The position numbers and the translations under genes are program-made. 64,000 bases of DNA from Cognatundibacterium rivi (GTDB lineage: Bacteria; Pseudomonadota; Gammaproteobacteria; Burkholderiales; Burkholderiaceae_D), in the NCBI RefSeq assembly GCF_018139565.1, contig NZ_JAGSPK010000001.1, positions 62,001 to 126,000 of the forward strand, written 5' to 3'. The notes below the pieces were generated by a model. It made no database searches and was not told where the DNA came from. It was given only the letters and a program-made list of their open reading frames with translations. This document shows positions 51,383 through 63,195 of this stretch, in pieces (within the stretch, counting starts at the first letter, position 1; each line of letters opens with the position of its first letter).

Positions 51383-52029
51383 TGAGTGGTGATATTTCAG
51401 CATTGCGCAATATGCTTATCAACGGTGTGCAGGAATTACATCTCCCTCTGAGTGATGCACAAATTGATAAAATGATTGCCTATTTGTTATTGTTGTCGAA
51501 ATGGAATTCTGTTTATAATCTGACCGCCATTCGTGATCCTAAAGAGATGGTGAAGCAACACTTGTTAGATTCCCTGTCTGCGGCACCTGCTTTTAAAGAC
51601 GCAAAAAACGTATTGGATGTCGGCGCAGGCGGCGGTTTACCTGGGATGATGCTGGCGATTGCGTATCCCGATACCCGCATTTCCATGATCGATACCGTCA
51701 GTAAAAAAACGGCTTTTCTGACGCAGGCAAAAACCGAGCTTGGCTTAAGTAACGTGACCGTCTACACAGGACGGGTCGAATCTTTGCAAGTGAAGGAACA
51801 ATTCGACGTTATTACTTCACGTGCTTTTTCCGAGTTGTGTAACTTCATTAACTGGTCTGGACATTTATTGGCTGATGGTGGCCAGTTTATTGCGATGAAA
51901 GGCGTCGCTCCTGCACAGGAGATTGAGCGTCTGCCGGAGGGGTGGCTTGTGACGGGTGTACAAGCGCTGTCCGTGCCTGGTCTGCAGGCAGAACGTCACC
52001 TGGTCTTTGTCAAGAAAATTGCAGTCTGA
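51382..52029 (+). CDS. rsmG: 16S rRNA (guanine-527-N7)-methyltransferase RsmG
   Basis: A 215-residue SAM-dependent methyltransferase that modifies G527 of 16S rRNA; loss gives low-level streptomycin resistance in other bacteria. 'WNSVYNLTAIRDPKEMVKQH' and 'HLLDSLSA' are N-terminal family motifs, 'VLDVGAGGGLPGMMLAI' is the SAM loop (about residue 73), and 'DVITSRAFSELCNFI' carries the conserved Arg. The ATG overlaps the mnmG stop (TAATG), so translation is coupled. Confidence 0.96.
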   Translation: MSGDISALRNMLINGVQELHLPLSDAQIDKMIAYLLLLSKWNSVYNLTAIRDPKEMVKQHLLDSLSAAPAFKDAKNVLDVGAGGGLPGMMLAIAYPDTRISMIDTVSKKTAFLTQAKTELGLSNVTVYTGRVESLQVKEQFDVITSRAFSELCNFINWSGHLLADGGQFIAMKGVAPAQEIERLPEGWLVTGVQALSVPGLQAERHLVFVKKIAV

Positions 52030-52047
52030 AATTTACACGGAACCTCT

Positions 52048-52824
52048 ATGGCAAAAATATTTTGTGTCGCAAATCAAAAAGGTGGAGTCGGCAAAACGAC
52101 GACCACCGTTAATCTTGCCGCCGGTCTGGCAAAACTTGAGCAGCGTGTGCTGCTGGTCGATCTCGATCCGCAAGGCAATGCCACCATGGGCGCGGGGATC
52201 AATAAGGCAAAGCTGACGGCGTCTGTGTATGAAGTGTTGCTTGGCATGTCCGATGTCGCTACTGCTCGTCAGCGTTCTGAATCGGGTAAGTTTGACGTGT
52301 TGCCAGCGAACCGCGAGCTGGCCGGTGCCGAAGTTGAAATGGTCGAGCTCGACAACCGTGACAAACGTCTGCGTGACGCGCTGTCAGCGGTTGCTGATGA
52401 GTATGATTTTATATTGATCGATTGCCCTCCGGCATTGTCTATGCTGACGCTGAATGGCTTGTGTGCCGCGCATGGCGTGATTATTCCTATGCAATGCGAA
52501 TACTATGCGCTCGAAGGCTTATCCGACCTGGCAAATACCATTAAGAAGGTTTCCGCCAATCTGAACCCTGATCTGAAAATCGTCGGTTTACTGCGCGTGA
52601 TGTTTGATCCGCGCATGACCTTGTCACAGCAGGTGTCCGATCAATTGGAACAACATTTTGGTGACAAGGTTTTCAAAACGCTGATTCCGCGTAATGTGCG
52701 CCTGGCTGAAGCGCCATCGTATGGCATTCCGGGTGTGGTATTTGACCCTTCGTCGAAGGGGGCGCAGGCGTATATCGCGTTCGGTGCAGAAATGGTTGAA
52801 AGAATTAAACAATTGGATAAATAA
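52048..52824 (+). CDS. parA: Chromosome partitioning ATPase ParA (Soj)
   Basis: A 258-residue Walker-type ATPase with the deviant P-loop 'KGGVGKTTTTVNLAAGLA' (about residue 10), 'VLLVDLDPQGNATMG' (Walker A' / switch I) and 'DFILIDCPPALSMLTLN' (Walker B). Dynamic ParA assemblies on the nucleoid move ParB-parS complexes and so the origin region. Chromosomal type: no N-terminal HTH. It is 18 bp after rsmG and 2 bp before parB, with parS sites just upstream of the operon. Confidence 0.97.
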   Translation: MAKIFCVANQKGGVGKTTTTVNLAAGLAKLEQRVLLVDLDPQGNATMGAGINKAKLTASVYEVLLGMSDVATARQRSESGKFDVLPANRELAGAEVEMVELDNRDKRLRDALSAVADEYDFILIDCPPALSMLTLNGLCAAHGVIIPMQCEYYALEGLSDLANTIKKVSANLNPDLKIVGLLRVMFDPRMTLSQQVSDQLEQHFGDKVFKTLIPRNVRLAEAPSYGIPGVVFDPSSKGAQAYIAFGAEMVERIKQLDK

Positions 52825-52826
52825 GC

Positions 52827-53720
52827 ATGGTCACAAAAAAACAAAAAGGCTTAGGCCGTGGCTTGGACGCATTATTAGGTGGTGCAGGGGATTTTGCAGA
52901 AGCAGTACCCACAGTCAGTGGCGCGCCAACCAGCTTGCCGGTAACGCAAATGCAAGCGGGTAAATATCAGCCGCGCACACGCATGGACGAAGGTGCTCTG
53001 ACCGAGCTGGCAGCCTCAATCAAGGCGCAAGGGTTGATGCAACCGATACTGGTGCGTCCGGTAGGGCAAAGCAACGGAGTGATTCGCTACGAAATTATTG
53101 CAGGTGAACGCCGTTTCCGCGCCTCACAAATGGCGGGGCTGGACGAAGTTCCGGTGCTCGTCAAAGACGTTGACGATCAGGCCGCCGCCGCAATGGCATT
53201 GATTGAAAACATCCAGCGTGAAGATCTGAATCCTCTCGAGGAAGCGCAAGGTATTCACCGTTTGATTACTGACTTTTCGTTTACGCATGAACAGGCGGCA
53301 ACCGCAGTCGGGCGGTCGCGCAGTGCAGTGTCGAATTTATTGCGTTTGTTGAATCTGGCAAAACCGGTGCAGACGATGTTGATGGCTGGCGATATTGATA
53401 TGGGCCATGCACGTTCGTTGTTGGCGACTGACGCGGCGACGCAAATACAACTGGCCAATCAGATTGTCGCAAAGCGCATGTCTGTGCGGGAAGCAGAAAA
53501 ATTAGTTGCAAAAACAACACTGGAAATGAGCTCTGGCGCAAAGCCGCGCGATAAAGCTGAAAAATCACGCGATATCACGCGTCTGGAGGAAGAGCTGTCG
53601 GATGTGTTAGCGACACAGGTCACTCTGAAGATGGGAAGCAAAGGGCGTGGTCAGATGTTGATTGATTTCGCCGATCTGGATTCTCTGGATGGCATTATTT
53701 TGAAAATCCGCGGGCAATAA
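52827..53720 (+). CDS. parB: Chromosome partitioning protein ParB (Spo0J)
   Basis: A 297-residue parS-binding CTPase. N-terminal ParA-interaction motif 'KQKGLGRGLDALLGG'; CTP-binding ParB/Srx domain with 'KYQPRTRMDEGALTELAASI', 'YEIIAGERRFRASQMAGL' (GERRxR motif) and 'AMALIENIQREDLNPLEEAQ'; HTH 'FTHEQAATAVGRSRSAVSNL'; C-terminal dimerisation part 'RLEEELSDVLATQVTLKMGS'. It spreads from the parS sites at 49254, 49312 and probably 47050 and 50848. Confidence 0.97.
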   Translation: MVTKKQKGLGRGLDALLGGAGDFAEAVPTVSGAPTSLPVTQMQAGKYQPRTRMDEGALTELAASIKAQGLMQPILVRPVGQSNGVIRYEIIAGERRFRASQMAGLDEVPVLVKDVDDQAAAAMALIENIQREDLNPLEEAQGIHRLITDFSFTHEQAATAVGRSRSAVSNLLRLLNLAKPVQTMLMAGDIDMGHARSLLATDAATQIQLANQIVAKRMSVREAEKLVAKTTLEMSSGAKPRDKAEKSRDITRLEEELSDVLATQVTLKMGSKGRGQMLIDFADLDSLDGIILKIRGQ

Positions 53721-53727
53721 ATTCAAA

Positions 53728-54303
53728 ATGAAAATTTTCCTCCTGCCGGGCTTGTACAATTCTGGACCTGGACATTGGCAAAGTTTATGGGAAACATCTT
53801 TGCCGGATGTTGAGCGTGTCCAGCAAGCGAATTGGGAGAACCCTGACCGCGACTTATGGCTGCAGACTTTATCTGCAGCAATCAACGCCTGTAATGATGA
53901 TATTGTTCTGGTTGCCCATAGCCTGGGTTGTGCATTGACGGCATGGTGGGTCGCACAGAATTGCCCCGGTGTTCAGGATAAAAGTAAAGTTAAGGCAGCT
54001 CTATTGGTCGCTCCACCAGGTGTGAACCGGGAAAACTTTCCTGCACCCAGTTTCGCACCGATGCCGACGACGAGTTTTCCATTTCCAGTCAAAGTTGTTG
54101 CTTCTGAAGATGATCCCTGGTGTGAAATCGACGTCGCTGAAAACTGGGCTCGACTCTGGGGAGCAACATTTCACAATATTGGTGCTTACGGTCACATCAA
54201 TGGTGACTCAGGGCTGGGAGTCTGGAAGCAAGGCCAAGACTATCTTTCCAGCTTGTTGAGTGAAACAAGGGCAGGGCGGGGAAATAAAAATGTCTCATTC
54301 TGA
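53728..54303 (+). CDS. RBBP9/YdeN-like serine hydrolase
   Basis: A 191-residue alpha/beta hydrolase of the RBBP9/YdeN family. 'IFLLPGLYNSGPGHWQSLWE' starts the fold with the family's 'G-x-x-N-S-x-x-x-H-W-Q' pattern, the nucleophile is Ser in 'LVAHSLGCALTAWW' (about residue 73), the acid Asp is in 'ASEDDPWC' and the His in 'GAYGHINGDSGLG'. Substrate unknown. It is 7 bp after parB, so it is probably transcribed with the par genes. Confidence 0.9.
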   Translation: MKIFLLPGLYNSGPGHWQSLWETSLPDVERVQQANWENPDRDLWLQTLSAAINACNDDIVLVAHSLGCALTAWWVAQNCPGVQDKSKVKAALLVAPPGVNRENFPAPSFAPMPTTSFPFPVKVVASEDDPWCEIDVAENWARLWGATFHNIGAYGHINGDSGLGVWKQGQDYLSSLLSETRAGRGNKNVSF

Positions 54304-54350
54304 TGCATTGCATCAAACGTTTGACGATGTTACGCACTACCACGTATAAT
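54301..54350 (+). promoter_or_regulatory. Predicted atp operon promoter with upstream palindrome
   Basis: TTGACG (54321-54326) and TATAAT (54345-54350), spacing 18, fit a strong sigma-70 promoter about 95 bp upstream of atpI. Just upstream, TGATGCA-T-TGCATCA (54301-54315) is a perfect palindrome that may bind a regulator. Confidence 0.65.
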
Positions 54351-54446
54351 TCCGTGGTTTTGATTGGCGAGGATTCGCGCTGCCTGATAATATTTTGTGG
54401 CAACTGCTTGAATATCAACAGTCATTTGTAAATAAGTGAGGAAAGC

Positions 54447-54791
54447 ATGGCCCGTATCGTACTGTTGCAGATGGCAACAGCGTTGGTTGTGGCTCTGTTA
54501 GCCGGAATTTTTGGTAATACTTCCCTCGCTTTTTCTGCCTTTATTGGTGGAATGTGTTGCTCACTGCCAAATGCGTTTTTTGCGTTACGCCTGTTCATGG
54601 GCACCAAAAAACCTGGTGGTGCGAACCCGATGACATTTTTCATCGGTGAATTTATCAAGATTGCACTGACAATTGCGCTGATGGCGGCGGTTGTCTACTG
54701 GTACCGCGATGTCAACTGGCCGGCATTTTTGATCGCCTTCATCGTAGTACTGAAAAGTTATTTTATTTTACTATTTAGACAACGACCATGA
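54447..54791 (+). CDS. atpI: ATP synthase accessory protein AtpI
   Basis: A 114-residue membrane protein with four helices, first gene of the atp operon. '[20 protein letters not shown]'-type helices and '[17 protein letters not shown]' are typical; the family helps c-ring assembly or Mg2+ uptake and is not essential. It overlaps atpB by 4 nt. The start follows GAGGAA. Confidence 0.85.
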   Translation: MARIVLLQMATALVVALLAGIFGNTSLAFSAFIGGMCCSLPNAFFALRLFMGTKKPGGANPMTFFIGEFIKIALTIALMAAVVYWYRDVNWPAFLIAFIVVLKSYFILLFRQRP

Positions 54792-55609
54792 GCGCAACTG
54801 AGCACGCACCAACAGCGTCAGAATATATTGTCCATCACTTAGGACATTTCTCGACCCATCACCAAGATAAAATCGTTGATTTTTCTATTTTCAATATGGA
54901 CACGATTTTTTGGTCCATATTTTCCGGTATCGTTGGTAGCCTGATTTTGTGGCTTGCTGCGCGTAAGGCGACCTCCGGTGTGCCTGGCCGTTTTCAGGCT
55001 GCCGTCGAGATTCTGGTCGAGATGGTAGAAGAACAATCGAAGGGTATCGTTCATGGTGACCGTAGTTTCATCGCCCCTCTCGCGCTGACCGTGTTTGTTT
55101 GGGTTGCACTGATGAACTCGCTGGATTTCCTGCCTGTTGATTTGTTCTCTGGCTTGTTTTCCTTGCTGGGCGTAGAACATATTTTTACTCATCACCGTGT
55201 TGTTCCGACTGCTGACTTAAATGGCACCTTAGGTATTTCTCTCGGCGTATTGGCTTTGATGCTGTATTACAGTGTCAAGATCAAGGGTCTTGGTGGTTTC
55301 CTGCATGAATTGGTGTCTGCTCCGTTCGGTATCAAAATGGCGCCATTTAATCTGATTTTGCAACTGATCGAATTTGCTGCTAAAACCGTTTCTCTGGGTA
55401 TGCGACTGTTCGGTAACATGTTTGCTGGTGAATTGTTGTTCTTGTTGATCGCTTTGTTGGGTTCGATGGCAACAGTATTTGGTGTGTTTGGTCATCTGGT
55501 GGCTGGTTCTATCTGGGCGATCTTCCATATTCTGATTGTGTTCTTACAAGCGTTTATCTTCATGATGCTGACTCTGGTCTACATCGGTCAGGCGCATGAA
55601 CATCATTAA
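54788..55609 (+). CDS. atpB: ATP synthase Fo subunit a
   Basis: 273 residues, six-helix proton half-channel subunit in the inner membrane. The C-terminal motif '[20 protein letters not shown]' contains the essential Arg (E. coli Arg210 equivalent) beside the c-ring, and '[20 protein letters not shown]' is the last helix. N-terminal '[11 protein letters not shown]' is the usual periplasmic start. Overlaps atpI. Confidence 0.96.
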   Translation: MSATEHAPTASEYIVHHLGHFSTHHQDKIVDFSIFNMDTIFWSIFSGIVGSLILWLAARKATSGVPGRFQAAVEILVEMVEEQSKGIVHGDRSFIAPLALTVFVWVALMNSLDFLPVDLFSGLFSLLGVEHIFTHHRVVPTADLNGTLGISLGVLALMLYYSVKIKGLGGFLHELVSAPFGIKMAPFNLILQLIEFAAKTVSLGMRLFGNMFAGELLFLLIALLGSMATVFGVFGHLVAGSIWAIFHILIVFLQAFIFMMLTLVYIGQAHEHH

Positions 55610-55677
55610 TTGAGTTTTGCAGTAATTGTTTCGATTTGTTTTTTTAGTTTTAGTCTTTTATTATTTTTAACTTTTAA

Positions 55678-55926
<249 letters not shown>

Positions 55927-55993
55927 TCAGTTTTTCCTTCTACTGCCGGAAGCAATGTGCTTTCGGCTTGATCCATTTAGATAAGGAATTACC

Positions 55994-56464
55994 GTGAACT
56001 TAAACGCAACATTGTTCGTTCAGTTTGGGGTTTTCTTCATCTTGGCAATGTTCACAATGAAGTTTGTGTGGCCGCCACTGATGAACGCGCTCGACGAGCG
56101 TGCGAAGAAAATCGCAGACGGACTGGCTGCAGCCGACAAAGCGCGTCAGACTTTGCAAGATGGCGCAAAAGAAGCGCAAGCTGCATTGAATAGCGCCCGT
56201 GAAGAAGGCCAGAAACAGATCATCAACGCTGAAAAACGCGCTGCCCTGATCGTGGATGAAGCCAAAAATACTGCCGCCGCTGAAGCTGCCCGCATTATTG
56301 CTGCTGCAAAAGCTGATGCTGAAAACCAGGTAACTAAAGCACGCGAAGAACTGCGTGATCAGGTTGCTACGTTGGCAGTGAAAGGCGCAGAGCAAATTCT
56401 GAAACGTGAAGTCAATGCATCCGCTCACGCAGATCTGTTGAATCAACTGAAAACCGAGCTGTAA
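55994..56464 (+). CDS. atpF: ATP synthase Fo subunit b
   Basis: 156 residues: one N-terminal membrane helix ('[20 protein letters not shown]') and a long charged coiled-coil stalk ('[20 protein letters not shown]' and further heptads) that links Fo to F1 through subunit delta. Starts with GTG or ATG region at 55994 after AAGGAA. Two bases separate it from atpH. Confidence 0.95.
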   Translation: MNLNATLFVQFGVFFILAMFTMKFVWPPLMNALDERAKKIADGLAAADKARQTLQDGAKEAQAALNSAREEGQKQIINAEKRAALIVDEAKNTAAAEAARIIAAAKADAENQVTKAREELRDQVATLAVKGAEQILKREVNASAHADLLNQLKTEL

Positions 56465-56466
56465 TC

Positions 56467-57000
56467 ATGGCCGAACTCGCAACGATCGCTCGTCCTTACG
56501 CAGAAGCGCTGTTTCGTGTTGCCCAAACCGGTAACCTGTCCGCCTGGTCGGATCTGGTTGCCGAAATGGCACAGGCTGGTGCGCATCCCGATGTACAAGC
56601 TCTTGCACACAACCCAAAAGTCTCGGCTTCGCAAAAAGCTGAGATTTTCCTGTCTGCGCTCAAATCTCCAGTGACTGCTGAAGCGAAAAACTTCATCAAT
56701 ACACTCGCTGACTATGATCGTCTGACTTTGCTGCCCGAAATCGCTTTCCAATTTCATGCATTAAAAAACGCCCACGAAGGTGCGGCAGATGCAGAAGTGA
56801 CCAGCGCATTTGAATTGTCGGCAGCTCAGTTGAGCGACTTGGCGGTGACATTGGAAAAGAAATTTGGCCGCAAATTGCATCCTACCGTCAAAGTGGATTC
56901 TGCTTTGATCGGTGGTGTGCGCATCGTGGTTGGTGATCAGGTGCTTGACACGTCGGTTCGCGCTAAGCTGCAAAAAATGCACTCAGCCCTGACCGCGTAA
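56467..57000 (+). CDS. atpH: ATP synthase F1 subunit delta
   Basis: 177 residues. '[20 protein letters not shown]' is the OSCP/delta N-terminal helix pair, and '[20 protein letters not shown]' with '[18 protein letters not shown]' is the C-terminal signature. Part of the peripheral stalk joining F1 to subunit b. Confidence 0.95.
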   Translation: MAELATIARPYAEALFRVAQTGNLSAWSDLVAEMAQAGAHPDVQALAHNPKVSASQKAEIFLSALKSPVTAEAKNFINTLADYDRLTLLPEIAFQFHALKNAHEGAADAEVTSAFELSAAQLSDLAVTLEKKFGRKLHPTVKVDSALIGGVRIVVGDQVLDTSVRAKLQKMHSALTA

Positions 57001-57025
57001 GAACGTATAAATATTAGGAGTTAGT

Positions 57026-58567
57026 ATGCAACTCAACCCATCTGAAATCAGCGAGCTGATCAAGAGCCGGATTCAAGGCCTTGGTGAAACTGCTGAGATT
57101 CGTAATCAAGGTACGGTTATTTCCGTTACCGACGGTATCTGCCGCATCCACGGTCTGTCTGACGCGATGCAAGGTGAGATGCTGGAATTTCCAGGCAACA
57201 CATTTGGTCTGGCATTGAATCTGGAACGTGATTCTGTTGGTGCCGTTATTCTTGGTGACTACGAGCACATTTCCGAAGGCGACACCGTCAAATGTACTGG
57301 TCGTATTCTGGAAGTACCTATTGGTCCTGAACTGCGTGGTCGTGTTGTCAATGCGCTGGGTCAGCCTATCGATGGCAAAGGTCCGATCAATGCGAAATTG
57401 TCTGCGCCTATCGAAAAAATCGCGCCTGGCGTTATCGCACGTCAATCTGTTTCCGAGCCAATGCAAACCGGTATCAAGTCAATTGATGCAATGGTTCCTG
57501 TTGGTCGCGGTCAGCGTGAATTGATCATTGGCGATCGTCAAACTGGTAAAACAGCGGTTGCGATTGATGCCGTGATCAACCAAAAAGGTCAGAACGTTAC
57601 TTGTATTTATGTAGCGATCGGTCAAAAAGCGTCTTCCGTTAAAAACGTTGTGCGTGCTCTCGAAGCTCACGGCGCGATGGAATACACCATTGTTGTTGCA
57701 GCGACTGCGGCTGAATCTGCAGCGATGCAATACGTCTCCGCTTACTCCGGTTGCGCCATGGGCGAATACTTCCGTGACCGCGGTGAAGATGCATTGATCA
57801 TCTATGATGACTTGTCTAAACAAGCGGTTGCTTACCGTCAGGTTTCCCTGTTGCTGCGCCGCCCACCAGGCCGTGAAGCTTATCCAGGTGACGTGTTCTA
57901 CCTGCACTCCCGTTTGCTGGAACGTGCAGCACGCGTGAACCCTGATTACGTTGAAGCATTCACTAAAGGTGAAGTCAAAGGCAAAACAGGTTCATTGACA
58001 GCATTGCCTATCATTGAAACTCAAGCTGGTGACGTTTCTGCTTTCGTTCCTACCAACGTGATTTCGATTACTGACGGTCAGATCTTCTTGGAAACATCCT
58101 TGTTTAACTCTGGTATTCGTCCAGCGATTAACGCGGGTATTTCCGTGTCTCGCGTGGGTGGTGCTGCTCAGACTAAAGTTATCAAAAACTTGTCCGGCGG
58201 TATCCGTACCGATTTGGCTCAGTACCGTGAGTTGGCAGCGTTCGCGCAGTTTGCTTCTGATCTGGATGAATCCACACGTAAGCAGTTGGATCGTGGTGCG
58301 CGCGTTACAGAGTTGCTCAAGCAAGCACAGTATGCTCCATTGCCGATTTCTCTGATGGCGGCTTCTTTGTTCGCAGTGAACAAGGGCTATCTGGATGATG
58401 TCGAAGTGAAGAAAGTATTGTCTTTCGAAGCTGGTCTGCATAATTACCTGAAGACTAGCCAGGCAGCATTGCTCGCTAAGATTGAAGAAACCAAGCAACT
58501 TGATAAAGATGGCGAAGCCACTTTGTCAGCAGCTGTTGCTGATTTCAAAAAATCTGGCGCGTACTGA
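57026..58567 (+). CDS. atpA: ATP synthase F1 subunit alpha
   Basis: 513 residues, the regulatory nucleotide-binding subunit of the F1 hexamer. Walker A '[19 protein letters not shown]' (about 170), '[20 protein letters not shown]' and the Arg-finger region '[17 protein letters not shown]' (about 365). Length is standard. 25 bp after atpH. Confidence 0.97.
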   Translation: MQLNPSEISELIKSRIQGLGETAEIRNQGTVISVTDGICRIHGLSDAMQGEMLEFPGNTFGLALNLERDSVGAVILGDYEHISEGDTVKCTGRILEVPIGPELRGRVVNALGQPIDGKGPINAKLSAPIEKIAPGVIARQSVSEPMQTGIKSIDAMVPVGRGQRELIIGDRQTGKTAVAIDAVINQKGQNVTCIYVAIGQKASSVKNVVRALEAHGAMEYTIVVAATAAESAAMQYVSAYSGCAMGEYFRDRGEDALIIYDDLSKQAVAYRQVSLLLRRPPGREAYPGDVFYLHSRLLERAARVNPDYVEAFTKGEVKGKTGSLTALPIIETQAGDVSAFVPTNVISITDGQIFLETSLFNSGIRPAINAGISVSRVGGAAQTKVIKNLSGGIRTDLAQYRELAAFAQFASDLDESTRKQLDRGARVTELLKQAQYAPLPISLMAASLFAVNKGYLDDVEVKKVLSFEAGLHNYLKTSQAALLAKIEETKQLDKDGEATLSAAVADFKKSGAY

Positions 58568-58585
58568 TCTTAACTGGAGCTAAAC

Positions 58586-59455
58586 ATGGCCTCAGGCAAA
58601 GAGATACGTGGCAAGATCAAAAGTGTAGAAAACACGAAAAAGATCACTAAGGCGATGGAAATGGTCGCCGCATCCAAAATGCGTAAAGCGCAAGACCGGA
58701 TGCGTGCGGCTCGTCCTTACAGTGAAAAAATTCGTAATATCACCGCGAACTTGTCACAAGCGAATCCTGAGTACACGCATCCTTTCATGGTTCAGCAAGA
58801 TCAGTCCAAGAAGGTTGGACTGATCGTTGTGACGACAGATAAGGGTTTGTGCGGTGGCCTGAATACGAACGTATTGCGTTTGGTCACCAACAAACTGCGT
58901 GAACTAGAAGCTAAGGGTTCAAAGATAGAAGCGGTCGCAATTGGTAATAAAGGTCTTGGTTTCCTGAATCGTATTGGGGCTCCAGTCGTATCGCATGCGG
59001 TACAGCTGGGAGATACACCTCATCTCGATAAATTGATCGGTCCGGTCAAAGTTTTGCTGGACGCGTATCAGGAAGGCAAACTGGATGCGGTTTATCTGAG
59101 TTATACCAAATTCATCAACACCATGAAGCAAGAACCGGTCATTGAGCAATTATTGCCTCTGACATCGGACAAGCTGGCGACAGATAAAAACGCCCATTCC
59201 TGGGATTATCTGTATGAGCCAGATGCAGCGACGGTCATTGATGAATTGCTGATACGCTATGTTGAAGCGCTGATTTTCCAGGCAGTAGCGGAAAACATGG
59301 CGTCAGAACAGTCGGCCCGTATGGTGGCGATGAAGTCGGCAAGTGATAACGCAGGTAACGTGATTGGCGAACTGAAACTGGTTTACAACAAAACCCGTCA
59401 AGCCGCTATTACCAAAGAGCTCTCCGAGATCGTCGCCGGCGCGGCAGCGGTCTAA
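58586..59455 (+). CDS. atpG: ATP synthase F1 subunit gamma
   Basis: 289 residues, the central shaft. N-terminal helix '[20 protein letters not shown]' and the C-terminal helix '[20 protein letters not shown]' followed by '[20 protein letters not shown]' are the coiled shaft signatures. Standard length. Confidence 0.97.
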   Translation: MASGKEIRGKIKSVENTKKITKAMEMVAASKMRKAQDRMRAARPYSEKIRNITANLSQANPEYTHPFMVQQDQSKKVGLIVVTTDKGLCGGLNTNVLRLVTNKLRELEAKGSKIEAVAIGNKGLGFLNRIGAPVVSHAVQLGDTPHLDKLIGPVKVLLDAYQEGKLDAVYLSYTKFINTMKQEPVIEQLLPLTSDKLATDKNAHSWDYLYEPDAATVIDELLIRYVEALIFQAVAENMASEQSARMVAMKSASDNAGNVIGELKLVYNKTRQAAITKELSEIVAGAAAV

Positions 59456-59460
59456 ACTGA

Positions 59461-60891
<1,431 letters not shown>

Positions 60892-60967
60892 TTGTCAGCA
60901 TCGTGGTGCGGCAGAGTTGAATCAACTGGGTCGCACCCCAGCTTTTAGCGAATAAAAAGGGTCGAAC

Positions 60968-61390
60968 ATGGCACACACTATTCACGTTGACGTTGTTTCT
61001 GCGGAAGAGTTGATCTTTTCCGGTGAGGCTGAATTCGTCGCGTTGCCGGGTGAGGCTGGTGAATTGGGTATTTACCCAAAACATACGCCACTGATTACCC
61101 GTATCAAACCGGGCGCAGTGCGCATCAAGGTTCCGGGCAAGACTGAAGACGAATTTGTATTCGTTGCCGGTGGCCTGCTTGAAGTGCAACCAGATACAGT
61201 GACTGTTCTGGCAGATACTGCGATTCGCGGTCATGATCTGGACGAAGCCAAAGCCGTAGAAGCCAAAAAACTGGCGGAAGAAGCATTGGTTAATCGTGAT
61301 TCCAAAATTGACTATGCGCAAGCACAGGCAGAGTTGGCTACAGCGATTGCACAGTTGGCAGCGATACAGAAATTGCGTCAAAAGCGTTAA
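60968..61390 (+). CDS. atpC: ATP synthase F1 subunit epsilon
   Basis: 140 residues: N-terminal beta-sandwich ('[20 protein letters not shown]', '[20 protein letters not shown]') and C-terminal two-helix inhibitory arm ('[20 protein letters not shown]'). Last gene of the operon, closed by a strong terminator. Confidence 0.95.
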   Translation: MAHTIHVDVVSAEELIFSGEAEFVALPGEAGELGIYPKHTPLITRIKPGAVRIKVPGKTEDEFVFVAGGLLEVQPDTVTVLADTAIRGHDLDEAKAVEAKKLAEEALVNRDSKIDYAQAQAELATAIAQLAAIQKLRQKR

Positions 61391-61431
61391 TTCGTTTGCG
61401 TTATTAACTATCGCGACGAAGGCAATACAAC

Positions 61432-61460
61432 AAAAAGGCAGCTCTGGCTGCCTTTTTGTT
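61432..61460 (+). terminator. Rho-independent terminator of the atp operon
   Basis: AAAAAGGCAGC (61432-61442), loop TCTG, GCTGCCTTTTT (61447-61457) and T-rich end. It lies 15 bp before the next start codon. Confidence 0.92.
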
Positions 61461-61474
61461 TTACAGGAGCACGG

Positions 61475-61930
61475 ATGAATTCAGTCATGATCAACGACCC
61501 CGACGCAATTTCCACATTACTTAAATCAAGCAAAAATATTGCTGTTGTTGGCCTGTCTCCAAAGCAACATCGTGCCAGCTATATGGTCGCGGCGTATATG
61601 CAAGCGCATGGCTACCGGATTATTCCCATCAACCCGGGTTATGCGGGGGACTTGATCCTTGGTGAATTTTGCTATCCAGATCTGCTTGAGGCGAGCCGTG
61701 AACATTCCATCGATATCGTTGATTGTTTCAGGAATGCCGACGATATTCCGCCGATCGCCGAACAAGCGATGACAATAGCTGCGACATATCTGTGGATGCA
61801 ATCGGGTATAGTCAATGTCGCCGCAGCGGCAGCATTACAATCGGCGGGCGTATTTGTGGTGATGGACCGGTGTTTAAAAATTGAACACCAAATTCGTCCC
61901 AAGCTTTTCTCTGAAACATCAAACAGGTAA
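61475..61930 (+). CDS. CoA-binding protein (YccU-like)
   Basis: A 151-residue single CoA-binding Rossmann domain. 'NIAVVGLSPKQHRASYMVAA' is the nucleotide loop, then 'GYRIIPINPGYAGDLILGEF', 'DIVDCFRNADDIPPIAEQAM', and 'VVMDRCLKIEHQI' at the end, which is the family C-terminal motif. Relatives bind CoA, but no reaction is known. The ATG follows CAGGAG. 3 bp separate it from ppk2, so the two are co-transcribed. Confidence 0.9.
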   Translation: MNSVMINDPDAISTLLKSSKNIAVVGLSPKQHRASYMVAAYMQAHGYRIIPINPGYAGDLILGEFCYPDLLEASREHSIDIVDCFRNADDIPPIAEQAMTIAATYLWMQSGIVNVAAAAALQSAGVFVVMDRCLKIEHQIRPKLFSETSNR

Positions 61931-61933
61931 TTT

Positions 61934-62758
61934 ATGACGGTTGCAGATCAATTCCGGGTGAAATCAGATTTTGTTTTAAAAGAGACCGACGCTAATCGTA
62001 AGGTGCTGGGTGCGGCAGTGACCGCGCAACCTGATGCGAAATCTGTCGACAAACTTCAGACCTTTAATCTTGCTGAAAAGATTGCAGATTTGCAAAATGT
62101 CTTTGTCGCTTCCAAAGGGCCGAAATTACTAGTCATTTTGCAAGGAATGGATACTTCCGGGAAAGATGGCACAGTCAAAGGCGTATTCGGACAGATTAAT
62201 CCGCTGGGTGCGAGAACGGTGGCATTTAAAGCACCGAGTCAGGCCGAAAAAGACCGTGACTATTTGTGGCGCATACATCAGGAGGTTCCGGCGAAAGGTG
62301 AAATTGTCATTTTTAACCGCAGTCACTATGAAGACGTGTTGATCAGCAAGGTGCACGGCTGGATTGATGACGCAGAATGTGTCAGACGCTATGCGCATAT
62401 CCGGGACTTTGAACGCATGCTTGCAGAGACGGGAACGATCATTCTGAAGTTTTTTTTGCACATCTCTAAAGCGGAACAAAAGCGCAGATTGGAAGAACGC
62501 TTGGCTGATCCTGACAAGCACTGGAAGTTTGACATGCAGGATCTGGCTGAACGCAAGTACTGGGACGCCTATCAGCGTGCTTACGAAACAGCAATCTGTG
62601 CCACTGATAGTGAAACTGCGCCCTGGTACGTCATTCCTTCTGATTCCAAGACGCAGCGTAATCTGGCTATCGCCAGTATTGTTCTGGAAAAACTGGAAAG
62701 TATGAAACTCAAATTTCCACCGGCTAATCCGGATTACGCAAAAATTAAGGTCGAATAA
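61934..62758 (+). CDS. ppk2: Polyphosphate kinase 2 family protein
   Basis: A 274-residue single-domain PPK2. Walker A 'GMDTSGKDGTVKGVFGQ' (about residue 71), Walker B/base region 'IVIFNRSHYEDVLISKVHGW' and lid 'QKRRLEERLADPDKHWKF' followed by 'YWDAYQRAYE'. These cytoplasmic enzymes use polyphosphate to phosphorylate nucleoside mono- or diphosphates. The protein is of the short, class III-like type (about 270-300 residues), which can act on both NMP and NDP; the exact class would need phylogeny. Confidence 0.93.
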   Translation: MTVADQFRVKSDFVLKETDANRKVLGAAVTAQPDAKSVDKLQTFNLAEKIADLQNVFVASKGPKLLVILQGMDTSGKDGTVKGVFGQINPLGARTVAFKAPSQAEKDRDYLWRIHQEVPAKGEIVIFNRSHYEDVLISKVHGWIDDAECVRRYAHIRDFERMLAETGTIILKFFLHISKAEQKRRLEERLADPDKHWKFDMQDLAERKYWDAYQRAYETAICATDSETAPWYVIPSDSKTQRNLAIASIVLEKLESMKLKFPPANPDYAKIKVE

Positions 62759-62878
62759 TCCATGCCAGGGTAATAACTTCCTTTTGCTCTGAACCCAGAA
62801 AAACAAGCGTAGCAACGAGCTGGAATGCATGCAGTGTACGGGGAAGTAATTATTTTAAAATCTCGTTGACAAGCGGAC

Positions 62879-63046
62879 TTATGCACAAGCTATTAGAAAC
62901 ATGTTTTCGAAGAAATTTTTCTTTATAGCAAGCGATTAAAAATAAATTCAATGAAATCAATAGGTTGAAGGCATATTTTGTTAACTGTATTTAACAATCA
63001 AAGCTAAATACTAAAATAGATAAAGCTATCCACAAAGTTATCCACA
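62879..63046. other. DnaA-box pair in the AT-rich region upstream of hemE
   Basis: The 437-bp gap 62759-63195 has no gene. It contains a perfect DnaA box (TTATCCACA, 63038-63046), one-mismatch boxes at 63026-63034 (CTATCCACA) and 62879-62887 (TTATGCACA). The two close boxes are 12 bp apart in the same direction. The region is AT-rich. It could be a hemE control region or a second DnaA-binding locus. Confidence 0.5.
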
Positions 63047-63195
63047 ATTTATATTCATGGTATTACGCTCCTGTTGAGTCAATTGCGCAAGATCAGATGC
63101 CGTTCGATGCAGCTTAGGCGATAATGTAAGCTATTCCGAGATTTGCAATGTTTTCCGCATCTTCACAAAATTAAAACAGTGTTCTGAAAGTCAAC

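Noticed and set aside
51814..51829. TTCACGTG inside rsmG as another parS
   Set aside because: Only the central core matches (about 9 of 16); not enough for a ParB site.
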